Positions 23,627-32,242 are shown, counted from the stretch's first letter. The stretch: DNA of 33,582 bases from Clostridiaceae bacterium (GCA_016295355.1 JAEDLK010000017.1:1-33582), one strand, 5' to 3'. The notes: generated by a model not told the origin, from the letters alone. A program made the numbers and translations.

Positions 23627-24348
23627 GTGCTAATTTCAAATAATTTATTTTTTTTTACAACTATTACAATTGTTAATGGTTTGTATGCCAATTCATGCTG
23701 AAAAAGTGCCTAATGATGCCTATTGGCGTCATCTTTCCTTTTGTAAATGCTCATGTCAGTCCTCCTGTTCTTTACTTATCAGTAGACCAATACTACAGTG
23801 TTGGATTTATTGCCGGCCAACGGGGACGCTGTGTGATGGTTGCCGCTACAGACAGAACTGAATATTTATAGAACCAGATAACACCGGAAGCCTGCTGCGT
23901 AGTCATCCTTATGTCAGTCGGACTCTCCCCTTCCTTCTCCGTGTAGGGAAGATCCTTCTGCCGTATGGAGATATCGCAAGGCCACAAAGGGGCACTGCCG
24001 TTGTCAGATGGGTCAACGGCATTAGCCATGACAGGTAAGTTGTTCATAACGGGGTGGTTACGATACGATAGAATAATCCTCCGGTCAAAACCTGGAGTTT
24101 TGCCAGCCGTCTTTACACAAGGAGCCTTTTGTGTCATCCAAAGCCTTCCCTGTGTAAGAGAAAAAGACCTCAATAGCGATGAATAGGTTGTTTTTGCCAG
24201 AGAGTTGCTTTAGCAAGAGCAATCGCTCAATCAAAACTATGGTTTGGCCTGCCTGTCCATACCGGAAGGAGCCGAGGCTGCGGCAGTATGGGTTCATAGG
24301 CAAAGCCCTTTAGAACCATTGCCACTCAGTCTTTGGTTTCCGTCATAC
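23627..24348. other. Gene-poor region, possibly decayed mobile DNA
   Basis: About 720 bases with no convincing gene. On the minus strand at 23710-23754 an AGGAGG precedes a 14-codon frame MSIYKRKDDANRHH; the first eight residues resemble the start of some tyrosine recombinases (IYKRKDG), so it could be an integrase stump. Other frames in 23793-24303 have no recognisable motif and no start signals; KTAGKTPGFD at about 24080-24110 faintly recalls a group II intron reverse transcriptase but the rest does not match. Confidence 0.4.
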
Positions 24349-24380
24349 AAAAACCGGTGGGACATCCTGTGTCCCACCGG
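24349..24380 (-). terminator. Terminator of the cohesin-esterase operon
   Basis: An 11-bp perfect stem (24354-24364 with 24370-24380, loop of 5), followed on the minus strand by five T (plus-strand A run 24349-24353), 50 bases after the esterase stop. Confidence 0.85.
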
Positions 24381-24429
24381 AGATTGAATTCTTTCGGGAA
24401 CTGTCAACAATTCCCATGCCGATACAGCA

Positions 24430-27400
24430 TCAATGAATGTTACAACGAATGGTCAAAGAATCCGTTGCAAGGGCATCCCACTTGATTTCACCGAACTCGG
24501 TCACATACTCGTCGCCGCTTTCCGGGTGGCTGCCGTCGGTATAGACATCAATGATTAACGCGCCGTTGTCTTTGTCCACGTGCAGGGTGAAATCGTATGT
24601 GCAGGCTGCGCTTTCCGGACGGATTTGCAAAAATTTGGTCTTGGTAGAACCATCATTGGTCAGCGTTATGCTACCCGAACCGTCGGTGCCGAACTTACCA
24701 AGCAAGGCATAATCGCCGTCACGAACGGCCACGCCATCAAACTTCATATCGCCGTTCAAAGAGGCATAGTAGTTCTCGGCACCATCCTTGCCCATCTGGT
24801 TATAACGCAGCTGGGTGAAGTGCATATTGCTGAACATATAGGAGCAACCCTTGAAAGAGGGAACCAAATCCCAGTTGCCGCCCCAGGTCGGCTCGGAAAC
24901 ACCGTTCGTGCCGAAACCGGTTGTCTTATTACACTCCTCAGAAATCCAAGAAACCATATACAGATTATCCAGCTTGGAGGCCAAACGGTACTGTGCCCGA
25001 CGGGCATTCGTGGAAGCACCGCTGATAACCGTATTGTTGTTCTTTTGACCGATGGTGTTAGAGCCGCTGTCGCAGGAGCGAACCGCCACAATGGTGCCAC
25101 TCTGTAGCCCCGGACAATCCGCCATCAAATCGTTGTGCATCTTCTCGTAATACTGTGCGTAGGTCACATCGTTATAGATGGTGCTCTTTTCCGGATCGGT
25201 ACGACGTTCAGCATTTTCACCCTGATTCCAGATATACAATGTATGCTGAATATCAAAGTTATTCTTGAGTGACTCATAGGTGGTGTTAAAGGCCTCTACC
25301 GCACGGTCATACAGGTAATAGCCACGGCTGCCGTCAAACCCGCGGTCGCCGCTGTTATATTGCAGTTCTTTATAGATACCCTTGACATTGGCATCCTTCT
25401 GCCATTCGGCCAAACCGGTTGCACCCACAGCCAACTGCAGAATTACCACACGTTCACCGGTCTGTTTACTCCACTGTGCCGCAAAGGCCGGGGCAAAGCC
25501 ACCGATCGTATCACGATAGTTCACCGAATACTCGTTGGACGGAGACAGGGATGACACCGCACCGGTGGTCGACATAAAGACCTTGCCGTAATCGGTAACG
25601 GTGGGTTCCTCGCTCAAGGTCCACAAACCGTCGGCAACCTTGACGATTTCCCTTTCCTCGGAATAGCCGGCACCTTGGGCATTGGACTGGCCAATAATCA
25701 GCATGATGGCCAGCTTCTCTTTTTCACCGTGCGGCAACGGACGATTGATCGACCGAATGCACTGAACATCGTTAACACTGACCGTGGAAGGATCGGTGTA
25801 GCAAACCGTTCCGTTATCCAACACCACATAACCGCGGAAGGTCAACCGACGGCTGTCATCCTTTTTAAGATCAGGCACGCACATACTGAAGGTCACGGTA
25901 CGGGTTGCCTCATCATAATCCCAGCATTCATCCAGATTTTGATACTTGTGAATCCCAAACACACCGTCTTTACCGACATTACCGATGGTCAAGGAAGCGT
26001 TGCTGACGTCGGTGCCGCGCACCAAAATGCCACGCTCGGTGATACCGTATTCATCGATACCGTCGGTCAGCTTGCCGTTTTCGTTCAGTTTGTATTTATA
26101 GAAGACTCTCATACCCTGGGTGTTATACTGCTCGGCTGCTTCATCGGTCATAACCGAAACCCCGCCGAAGACCAGACCCTCTACTGTTTTCTTTTTAAGG
26201 GTAACGCTCTTAATCGCAATCAAGGTCACCGGCGCTGCGTTGGAGCTGTCGGCCGGGCCGGTGATGTTGGCAGAGATAACCAAACAGGGCAACACATTTT
26301 CATCCACCGGTTCGGGAATGTTCAATAAACAGGAGGCTGTTTTCAATTCGGTTTGCATAGCTGTTTCAGTGGCAATTAGTTTGCCGTCTACAGCACCGTT
26401 CCCGTTCATACCGGTAGAATAGGCCTTATTAACACCGTAACCGACCGAAAGAGTCAGTTTGGAGGCGTCCATCTGCTCAACGGTGTAGGCAACCGTAACC
26501 TCATATGTACAAGAGGGTTCGGGAATCAACATAGCCTCTGTTTCGGGATCATACAGAATCACGCCGCCGCCCTGTGACCATTTGCAACGATTACCGAGCG
26601 TCAAGGCATTATCAGGCCGTTCGAGGTTCATAACATCGTTATAGTTCCAACCGCCGGCCGCAAAGTCAGTCAAAACACCGCCGGCATAGGCTGTATAGCA
26701 AGATAAAACCTGTGGTCGGGACTGCCAGTTCGCATAGGTTCCCTCCTCCAGATAGGGAGAGAACTTACCGTACAGGGTCAAATCCTCTGTACCGGCATTC
26801 AGAGAGAGATAAGGCGTCGTCAGTGCCGCATCGGTATACCAACCGGCAAAGGCCATTTTCTCCACAGCGTTACGTCCATTCCAAAGGGTGCTCAACACCT
26901 GAACATCCTGTTCCTTTAACAGAGTTGTACCATTGTAATAAGAAACATGAATCATTTCATCGTATCCCACATAGCGTGCATATAGATTTAGGCGCATTCT
27001 GTCAATCTTTTCGCCGACAAACGGATGGTTAAAAGCGGCATCGGTATACCATCCGGCAAAAATCTTACCATCAAGAGACGGTGCACTCTTGACGGTATCG
27101 CCGACAGCGGCATCATAGGTATCAATAACGGCCGCACCGTCATACACCGTTACATGAGCCTGTGTGACGGCCCCTGTTTCAAAAATTTCCACATAGTCGA
27201 TATACAGCTCGGTGGGCAATACTTGGCCGTTAATGGTCATGCTGCTACCCGAGCAATACATACCGAGATACTTATCAAGGTTGTATTCATTTCCGGCGCT
27301 GTCATGCACAACAAAGCTACCGGTTGTCAGCGTTTGAAAACCCTCATAACACTGGTATTTATTATTGGTAGAAAAATCGGAGAAATCCCGACAAGGGGTA

Positions 27401-28029
27401 CCGCTATCGGTCGTTTGACCTAAACCCCAGTCCTGATAAAAGCAACTGTCGAGACCGTACTGCGGATATTTGGCTTCCATCGGCTTGGTCACCGGTTGAT
27501 TCAAACGGGTTCCGTCAACAAACTTCGGGTTAAGAGCCGGCGTATCGGATGTATCGGACTTATAACCGCCGACGCCGAAGAAACACTGGGTCCACTTGCC
27601 GAAGCGTTTAATATACGCCCTATAACGAATGGTATACTGCGTATTGGGCTTGGCCTCAAACGGCAAGCCGTTTTTATCTGTGAAAATGATGTAAGTAGGA
27701 TCGGCATGGGTCTGCACCCTCAAGGTTGTGTGCTTGACCGGCGTGCCTTTTTCATTTACCGTGATAGTTTCCTGGCTGATATTGCTGTCTGCGGACGCAC
27801 TGCGCACCGGATAAAAGGTGCGACCGGTAGAATCGACAGCCGTTGTACCGGTCCCTGCACTCATCACACTGCCTTCCTCAAAACCGAAGTAAGTGTACAC
27901 CCCGTCGGTTCCATCAAAGTGATGCTCGGGAAGAGTCAATGCGGATACGGTCGTCGGCACCCACAGTGCCGATAACACCAGCGCTACGACGCACAGTAAG
28001 CAAAAAAATCTTTTCCCCATCTTCATCAT
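24430..28029 (-). CDS. Secreted SGNH carbohydrate esterase (sialate O-acetylesterase/CE6-like) with InlB-type repeats
   Basis: 1199 residues from the ATG at 28029, eight bases after AAGGAG (the ATG at 28035 is only two bases from it). The signal peptide ends near residue 30 (TTVSA). About 35-290 looks like a jelly-roll binding module. Two InlB B-repeat (Listeria-Bacteroides) units follow at about 290-345 and 355-425, each with an FAGWYTDAA motif. About 430-600 is another beta-sandwich-like module. The catalytic SGNH/DUF303 domain spans about 776-1090: IGQSNAQG with Ser782, WNQGENAE, and MHFTQLRYNQMG with His1070. Such enzymes remove acetyl groups from sugars. No dockerin is present, yet the gene follows the scaffoldin-like gene by 36 bases in one operon, so it may act beside the assembly. 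Substrate is inferred. Confidence 0.87.
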   Translation of the reverse strand: MMKMGKRFFCLLCVVALVLSALWVPTTVSALTLPEHHFDGTDGVYTYFGFEEGSVMSAGTGTTAVDSTGRTFYPVRSASADSNISQETITVNEKGTPVKHTTLRVQTHADPTYIIFTDKNGLPFEAKPNTQYTIRYRAYIKRFGKWTQCFFGVGGYKSDTSDTPALNPKFVDGTRLNQPVTKPMEAKYPQYGLDSCFYQDWGLGQTTDSGTPCRDFSDFSTNNKYQCYEGFQTLTTGSFVVHDSAGNEYNLDKYLGMYCSGSSMTINGQVLPTELYIDYVEIFETGAVTQAHVTVYDGAAVIDTYDAAVGDTVKSAPSLDGKIFAGWYTDAAFNHPFVGEKIDRMRLNLYARYVGYDEMIHVSYYNGTTLLKEQDVQVLSTLWNGRNAVEKMAFAGWYTDAALTTPYLSLNAGTEDLTLYGKFSPYLEEGTYANWQSRPQVLSCYTAYAGGVLTDFAAGGWNYNDVMNLERPDNALTLGNRCKWSQGGGVILYDPETEAMLIPEPSCTYEVTVAYTVEQMDASKLTLSVGYGVNKAYSTGMNGNGAVDGKLIATETAMQTELKTASCLLNIPEPVDENVLPCLVISANITGPADSSNAAPVTLIAIKSVTLKKKTVEGLVFGGVSVMTDEAAEQYNTQGMRVFYKYKLNENGKLTDGIDEYGITERGILVRGTDVSNASLTIGNVGKDGVFGIHKYQNLDECWDYDEATRTVTFSMCVPDLKKDDSRRLTFRGYVVLDNGTVCYTDPSTVSVNDVQCIRSINRPLPHGEKEKLAIMLIIGQSNAQGAGYSEEREIVKVADGLWTLSEEPTVTDYGKVFMSTTGAVSSLSPSNEYSVNYRDTIGGFAPAFAAQWSKQTGERVVILQLAVGATGLAEWQKDANVKGIYKELQYNSGDRGFDGSRGYYLYDRAVEAFNTTYESLKNNFDIQHTLYIWNQGENAERRTDPEKSTIYNDVTYAQYYEKMHNDLMADCPGLQSGTIVAVRSCDSGSNTIGQKNNNTVISGASTNARRAQYRLASKLDNLYMVSWISEECNKTTGFGTNGVSEPTWGGNWDLVPSFKGCSYMFSNMHFTQLRYNQMGKDGAENYYASLNGDMKFDGVAVRDGDYALLGKFGTDGSGSITLTNDGSTKTKFLQIRPESAACTYDFTLHVDKDNGALIIDVYTDGSHPESGDEYVTEFGEIKWDALATDSLTIRCNIH

Positions 28030-28065
28030 AACCATTACTCCTTTACAGCAAACTAACCGATACGG

Positions 28066-29988
28066 TTAATAAACCGGGCCCAGCTTGGAAATTATGCCGG
28101 CCAAATATTTTTTCAGCAAGGTTAAATCAGTGGTGTCGGTCTTGTCGTCGCCGTTGACATCGGTAACACCCGGACATTGATCAATCAACCCCGCCAAGTA
28201 CCGTTTCATCAAGACCAGGTCAGCAGTATCAACCGAACCGTCTTTATCAAGATCGCCGTACAAAATGTGATCAACCGTTACGGTACATCCCGAAACATTG
28301 AAGAATTTCAGTTGACCGGCACTGTTGGTAAAGTCGCCGTCGGGGTTATATGTAATGTCAACCGTACTGGTATCAGCACCCTTCGGAACCGTAAATTCCA
28401 AATAGAACAGAACGCCGTTCTTCGTGATTTGAGAGCCTTCGGTGTACATCAATATCGTCAGTTGTCCCTCAGCCGGACAGCCAACCGTTAAATCCTTGAC
28501 AAGTTCCCCGGTGATGTCCATATAAATCAAATTTTTTGGATCATAGGTTATCCGGAGAATACCGGCTGTGAAGCCCGGGTTGCTGGACACCTTAATCGGG
28601 ATGCGAATCATCTTGCCCTCACGGATTGTTTGATCCTCAGCCGTAATAGAGGCGCGGGTCACAGACAACACCTCTTCACGCAAAACCTTGTTGCAGACCT
28701 TACAGTGATATTCACCGATGCCGGTCTGTGTGTCAGTCGGAGCAGTCACCACCGTTATGCGATCCTCCACATGGCCCACCGGAGCAATGTCGGCCGTCGC
28801 AATAACCTCACCGCAAACCTCACAATAGGTTTCTTTTTGGCCGCACTCCTCGCAGGTCGGCAGAACCGTCACCTTGGTTTCCCCCACAACATGATCCAAT
28901 TTGGTCAGCGGGCGAGTCTGTTCAACCTTGCCGCAAACGGCACATAGATAGGACTCCACGCCCTCTTCATGGCAAGTGGTTTGCTTGGTAACAACCCACT
29001 TCATCAAATGGCCGCTGGCATCCAGAGTCGTCGTCTCCAACACCGCACCGCAGTCATCGCAGACTCTTGAAGCGGTGCCGCCCACTTCGCATCCGGCCGG
29101 GTCAGTGGTCTTCCAGGTGGAATGACCGTGATTGGTTGCGGCAATTTCGGCCGTTTCCTCGCCAAAGCAGACCTGACAGACACGCACCTTTTCACCCTTG
29201 GTTGTACAACCGGCAGGCGTATCAATCATCCAATCGCCCCAAGTATGTCCCAGGGCACTGATGGGAGTTGTTTCAATCACCTCATGACATACGGCGCAGA
29301 AATGAGCGTTGACACCTTGCTTATCACAGGTTGGCTTTACCGTTACGCCCCAGTCGCCGGGTGTATGGGCGGTCTTATCAATTTCGGTGATTTGGGTAGA
29401 ACCACACTTACCGCAGGTATAAACAATCTGACCCTTTACAGAACAGGTCGGCTCCACCGTGTGGTCATAAACGTAATAATGATCGCAGGAAACCTCAACA
29501 CTGCCGGCAACGCAAATGAACGACAATTCTTCTTCTTTCGCATTGCAAACATTGCCCGGACGGCAAGAAAGCCCTACCGGGAAAACGCCTTCCTTGCCCA
29601 GCGAAACAAAAGACAATTCAGCCACCGTGCCGGAGTTGGTTACATCCCCCTCCAAATGCAGAAGAGTCACGGTTGCGCCGGCATCGTCAGTGGTATAGTC
29701 GCATTCAAAATACGGAGAAAGAACCCCGCACAAGCGTAAAGCTGTTGTATCGTAATTCAAATGAAACACAGCGACACAAAAACCGGGATTTGTCACAACC
29801 TTTAAGCTCACAATGGTGGTACTGCCTGTTTCGCAGGTCACCCGTTGCAGAACAAAGGAGGACTGCGAGAATATATCGCCGACGCTCACATTGCCGTCAT
29901 CCTGTCCGGATGACACCGCAGAGGCCACCGGCATCAACAAGGATACCAAAAGGCAGACGCTCACCAGTATTGCTAAACTTTTTTTCAT
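28066..29988 (-). CDS. Scaffoldin-like secreted protein: two cohesins, seven Cys-rich repeats, dockerin
   Basis: 640 residues. Signal peptide ends near Ala24. Residues about 44-167 and 446-572 both look like cohesin beta-sandwiches (FVLQRV..TTIVSLKVVTNPGF and ITAEDQTIREGKMIRIPIKV starts, with FHLNYD and LRITYD strands). Between them seven repeats of 39-40 residues each carry a CxxC pair at 192, 231, 271, 310, 349, 389 and 429 and, in most, an upstream PTC and a terminal GH; the last lacks its first Cys. These resemble small zinc-ribbon-like units of clostridial surface proteins. A C-terminal dockerin (about 578-635) has DLDKDGSVDTADL and DVNGDDKTDTTDL. Cohesins bind dockerins, so this protein can both receive and be anchored. 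First gene of an operon with the esterase; GGGAG precedes the ATG. Confidence 0.85.
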   Translation of the reverse strand: MKKSLAILVSVCLLVSLLMPVASAVSSGQDDGNVSVGDIFSQSSFVLQRVTCETGSTTIVSLKVVTNPGFCVAVFHLNYDTTALRLCGVLSPYFECDYTTDDAGATVTLLHLEGDVTNSGTVAELSFVSLGKEGVFPVGLSCRPGNVCNAKEEELSFICVAGSVEVSCDHYYVYDHTVEPTCSVKGQIVYTCGKCGSTQITEIDKTAHTPGDWGVTVKPTCDKQGVNAHFCAVCHEVIETTPISALGHTWGDWMIDTPAGCTTKGEKVRVCQVCFGEETAEIAATNHGHSTWKTTDPAGCEVGGTASRVCDDCGAVLETTTLDASGHLMKWVVTKQTTCHEEGVESYLCAVCGKVEQTRPLTKLDHVVGETKVTVLPTCEECGQKETYCEVCGEVIATADIAPVGHVEDRITVVTAPTDTQTGIGEYHCKVCNKVLREEVLSVTRASITAEDQTIREGKMIRIPIKVSSNPGFTAGILRITYDPKNLIYMDITGELVKDLTVGCPAEGQLTILMYTEGSQITKNGVLFYLEFTVPKGADTSTVDITYNPDGDFTNSAGQLKFFNVSGCTVTVDHILYGDLDKDGSVDTADLVLMKRYLAGLIDQCPGVTDVNGDDKTDTTDLTLLKKYLAGIISKLGPVY

Positions 29989-30010
29989 AAGCCTGATTCT
30001 CCCTATAGAT

Positions 30011-30050
30011 ATTCACAATAGTTCAAGTATATTGTATCATTCGACAATAG
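30011..30050 (-). repeat. Pair of direct repeats around the cohesin-gene promoter
   Basis: On the minus strand CTATTGTCGAAT (30039-30050) and CTATTGTGAAT (30011-30021) are near-identical, 29 bp apart. The first lies in the -35/-10 spacer, the second just past the expected start. Position fits a repressor or activator site; no regulator can be named. Confidence 0.35.
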
Positions 30051-30059
30051 TAAAGTCAA
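30031..30059 (-). promoter_or_regulatory. Promoter of the cohesin-esterase operon
   Basis: TTGACT (30054-30059), 17-base spacer, TACAAT (30031-30036) on the minus strand, 42 bases before the start codon. Near-consensus. Confidence 0.78.
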
Positions 30060-30170
30060 CAAAAAAGATTCATTTTTTTCTGCTGATTTGTGTAGGAACC
30101 ACAACCGCCTCTCTTGGGAGATTTGTCCGGATCTTTTTCATCCTTTTATCATCTGAATAGTCTTTTTGCA

Positions 30171-30234
30171 TTGCCCTTTGGCGGGAGCACCGCCCCTGTA
30201 AAGGCCGATAAGGGGTTCTCCTGCCAATGGGTAA
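30171..30234. repeat. Long imperfect hairpin next to the palindromic element
   Basis: About 20 base pairs with a few mismatches pair 30171-30196 with 30212-30234 around a 15-base loop. It lies 17 bases from the cloverleaf-like element. No T run follows on either strand, so it is not an obvious terminator. It may be a separate repeat or part of the same insertion. Confidence 0.45.
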
Positions 30235-30250
30235 AGGCTCAAATTAAAAA

Positions 30251-30386
30251 TCCCGTACCCCGATTGTTATAATGGTATCGAAAAATTTTCTTTGAAAATT
30301 TGCTGCCAAATCGAAGATTTGGTGTCGAAATCGTGTGTTTAACCACTATTTCGACTATCGATAACCATTATAATCGGGATACGGGA
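30251..30386. repeat. Multi-hairpin palindromic element, copy 2 (MITE-like cloverleaf)
   Basis: 136 bases. Terminal inverted repeats of about 29 bp (30251-30281 with 30358-30386; one mismatch, one 3-base and one 1-base bulge) enclose three perfect hairpins: 8 bp (30283-30290 with 30294-30301), 7 bp (30306-30312 with 30316-30322) and 8 bp (30324-30331 with 30348-30355), the last continuing after a mismatch. The fold is a cloverleaf on either strand. The hairpin order and several sequence blocks match 1-105. There is no open frame. It sits between the S1 and cohesin genes, 41 bases after the S1 stop, and has no evident target duplication. Mobile or regulatory role is inferred. Confidence 0.7.
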
Positions 30387-30427
30387 AAGTTCTGTTATAA
30401 AAACACAAGCATGGATACCGGCTTTTC

Positions 30428-31357
30428 CTAAAACAGTGTCACAATTTCTTTTTCGCTTTGGGGCGGCGAGTAAGCAAAGCGGTCAATATGATCGCCGTCA
30501 AAGAAATAGTGCATCGGCAACCGACGGTTGTCATCAAAGCTGTCAATCACAATCAACTTGATTTTCATTTTTTCCGGCAAGATACTTTTGATATATACGC
30601 CTGCCCACTGCCCCACCTTGGCCGACTCAAACGGCTCGGCCAAGCCGGCCAAATTCGGTGTCAACTCCACAAAGACGCCGTACTCCTCAACCGAGCGAAT
30701 CACTCCGGACACGGTTTGCCGTTGAGAAAAAAGGGCGGCGTTTTCCTCCCAAGTGCCCAACAATTCCTTATGTGACACCGTAATTTTACCATCCGGAGCG
30801 ATTTGGCGCAACACCACCCGAATATCCTGTCCCGGAAAAAACCGATCGGAAGGATGAGAAATACGCGAAACCGAAATGGCGTCAATCGGCAACAACGCCA
30901 CCAGACCGCAACCGATGTCACAAAACGCCCCAAAGCTCTCCAATCTTGTTACCCGAGCATCCAGCACATCGCCCGGCCGCATTTCATTTTCCAAATACGC
31001 ACGGAATTGCTCTTGTGCCTCTTTGCGTGACAGTAAGGCATACAGTTCCCCTTTTTCATCGGTTTTAAGGGCCGTCACCGTAAAACAAACGCTTTTGCCT
31101 ACACGGGATAAAAGCGCAATATCCCGCGTTTGCCCCTCGGCAATACCGATAGCACCGTCCTCTCGCCGAATCACACCGCGCATACACCCCAGGTCTACCG
31201 TCATGTTGTGCTCCTCATCACACAGAACCGCCGGTGCCTCTAAAATCTGATGACGGGTCACAGCCTCGGCCAAATACGCCGGTGTGAGGCGTTCAGGCTG
31301 TCGGTCTGCTGCTTCTCTTGCCTTTCCTTCGGGATAAAAACCTTTCACATTGATCAT
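30428..31357 (-). CDS. S1 RNA-binding domain protein (RpsA-like)
   Basis: 309 residues from the ATG at 31357 (MINVKGFYPEGK), chosen because relatives as I remember them begin near the YPEG motif; AAGAAGGG lies just upstream but very close. An upstream ATG at 31447 would add 30 unrelated residues. The N-terminal third holds APAVLCDEEHNMTVDLGCMRG and GVIRREDGAIG. Two S1 OB-fold domains follow: PGDVLDARVTRLESFGAFCD and TVSGVIRSVEEYGVFVEL. The protein probably binds RNA or the ribosome; it is shorter than the six-domain S1 of proteobacteria and its exact role in clostridia is not known to me. Likely transcribed alone. Confidence 0.85.
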   Translation of the reverse strand: MINVKGFYPEGKAREAADRQPERLTPAYLAEAVTRHQILEAPAVLCDEEHNMTVDLGCMRGVIRREDGAIGIAEGQTRDIALLSRVGKSVCFTVTALKTDEKGELYALLSRKEAQEQFRAYLENEMRPGDVLDARVTRLESFGAFCDIGCGLVALLPIDAISVSRISHPSDRFFPGQDIRVVLRQIAPDGKITVSHKELLGTWEENAALFSQRQTVSGVIRSVEEYGVFVELTPNLAGLAEPFESAKVGQWAGVYIKSILPEKMKIKLIVIDSFDDNRRLPMHYFFDGDHIDRFAYSPPQSEKEIVTLF

Positions 31358-31499
31358 ACCCTTCTTTTTATCTGTTTTATATATATGAAGAAGGTTTCCT
31401 AAAAATGAACAATGTTTCTCTGTCCGATCATACACTGCTATAGTCATTATAAAAAATAACCGTCAAAAGCCGATCCCCCTCTTTTAATCGACCCAGCAA

Positions 31500-31803
31500 A
31501 GAAAAACACAAAGACCACGCCCCGCCGAACGGGAGGCGGGGCTAATTGATAAAAAACAAAGAATTACCTATGTATGGCCGATTCTCCCACACGATCGGGA
31601 ACTGCCGCACAGCGGCAAAAGAGGGGCCGCTGTCGGCGTGGAAGGGTTGTTTCGTTGTACCGAAGGAGCACCGTACTTCTTTCGCATTTCTTCGCACCGA
31701 TCACTTCAAAAGTGCCGCGAAAGGCCTTTTTGCAACCGGCAAATCCGGTTGTTTTCACCATACAAAAACACCGACCGAGACAGGGCGATCCCTCTCGGTC
31801 GGT
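31500..31803. other. Hairpin-dense gap between asp23 and the S1 gene
   Basis: No convincing gene, although three overlapping frames (both strands) stay open for 80-110 codons, which suggests composition bias and not coding. Perfect or near-perfect stems occur at 31519-31542 (8 bp), 31604-31637 (12 bp with one bulge), 31733-31751 (7 bp) and 31770-31803 (11 bp). The last is the asp23 terminator. The rest may be a structured RNA or a dispersed repeat. Confidence 0.4.
31763..31803 (-). terminator. Terminator after asp23
   Basis: An 11-bp perfect stem (31770-31780 with 31793-31803) containing a small inner GGG/CCC pairing; on the minus strand it is followed by GTTTTTG. It lies 38 bases beyond the asp23 stop. 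Confidence 0.75.
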
Positions 31804-31840
31804 AACGCTTGTAAAATAGTTCTTTGTCGGTAAAGGATGT

Positions 31841-32176
31841 TTATGCCTCAGCGGCAATTTGCACATCAGCCACAATGACATTAACCGTGGTGATAGCACT
31901 GCCGGTCATGCTTTGCAATTTTTCACGCACGCTTTTCTGAACCGCCTCAGCCACCTGACCGGCATGGCTGTTCTCCTTAATCTTAATATACAGATCAAGC
32001 GTAACAGCCCCGTTACGCTCTGTAACAACAGCCGATTTTGCCAGCTTTCCGTTTTTAATAGCCCGAATATCCACGGGACCCGACGCCATGGAAGCTACAC
32101 CGTCAACTTCCAGAGCGGCCATTGATGCCATTTGCTCCAGTACCTGTGTATTGATTGTCAGATTGTTGTTTTCCAT
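31841..32176 (-). CDS. Asp23/Gls24 family envelope stress response protein (YqhY-like)
   Basis: 111 residues from the ATG at 32176 (MENNNLTINTQVLEQMA), with AAAGGA upstream. The start NTQVLEQMASMAALEVDGVASM, the central AVTLDLYIKIKENSHAG and the C-terminal VNVIVADVQI are typical of the Asp23 family, which acts in cell envelope homeostasis and, for YqhY, has been linked to acetyl-CoA carboxylase and lipid synthesis in Bacillus. In B. subtilis yqhY lies near spoIIIAH with accB-accC between them; here the two are adjacent, with acc genes absent. It has its own promoter overlapping the end of spoIIIAH, so it can be made in growing cells apart from sporulation. Confidence 0.9.
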   Translation of the reverse strand: MENNNLTINTQVLEQMASMAALEVDGVASMASGPVDIRAIKNGKLAKSAVVTERNGAVTLDLYIKIKENSHAGQVAEAVQKSVREKLQSMTGSAITTVNVIVADVQIAAEA

Positions 32177-32213
32177 CGATTCCGGTCCTTTCTCTTTTGA
32201 ATGCTTTAATGAT

Positions 32214-32242
32214 AGTATAACACACTTCTTTTGATTTCTCAA
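32214..32242 (-). promoter_or_regulatory. asp23 promoter overlapping the end of spoIIIAH
   Basis: TTGAGA (32237-32242), 17-base spacer, TATACT (32214-32219) on the minus strand. Its -35 overlaps the last codons of spoIIIAH. It would give a ~30-base leader. Confidence 0.72.

Noticed and set aside
23793..24303. 126-codon minus frame and neighbours, with a faint KTAGKTPGFD reverse transcriptase-like string
   Set aside because: Only ten residues resemble a group II intron protein; the remaining sequence does not, and no intron RNA structure was recognised.
31546..31899. Three overlapping 80-110 codon frames on both strands
   Set aside because: All are open at once over strong hairpins, with no ribosome site or family motif; treated as composition bias.
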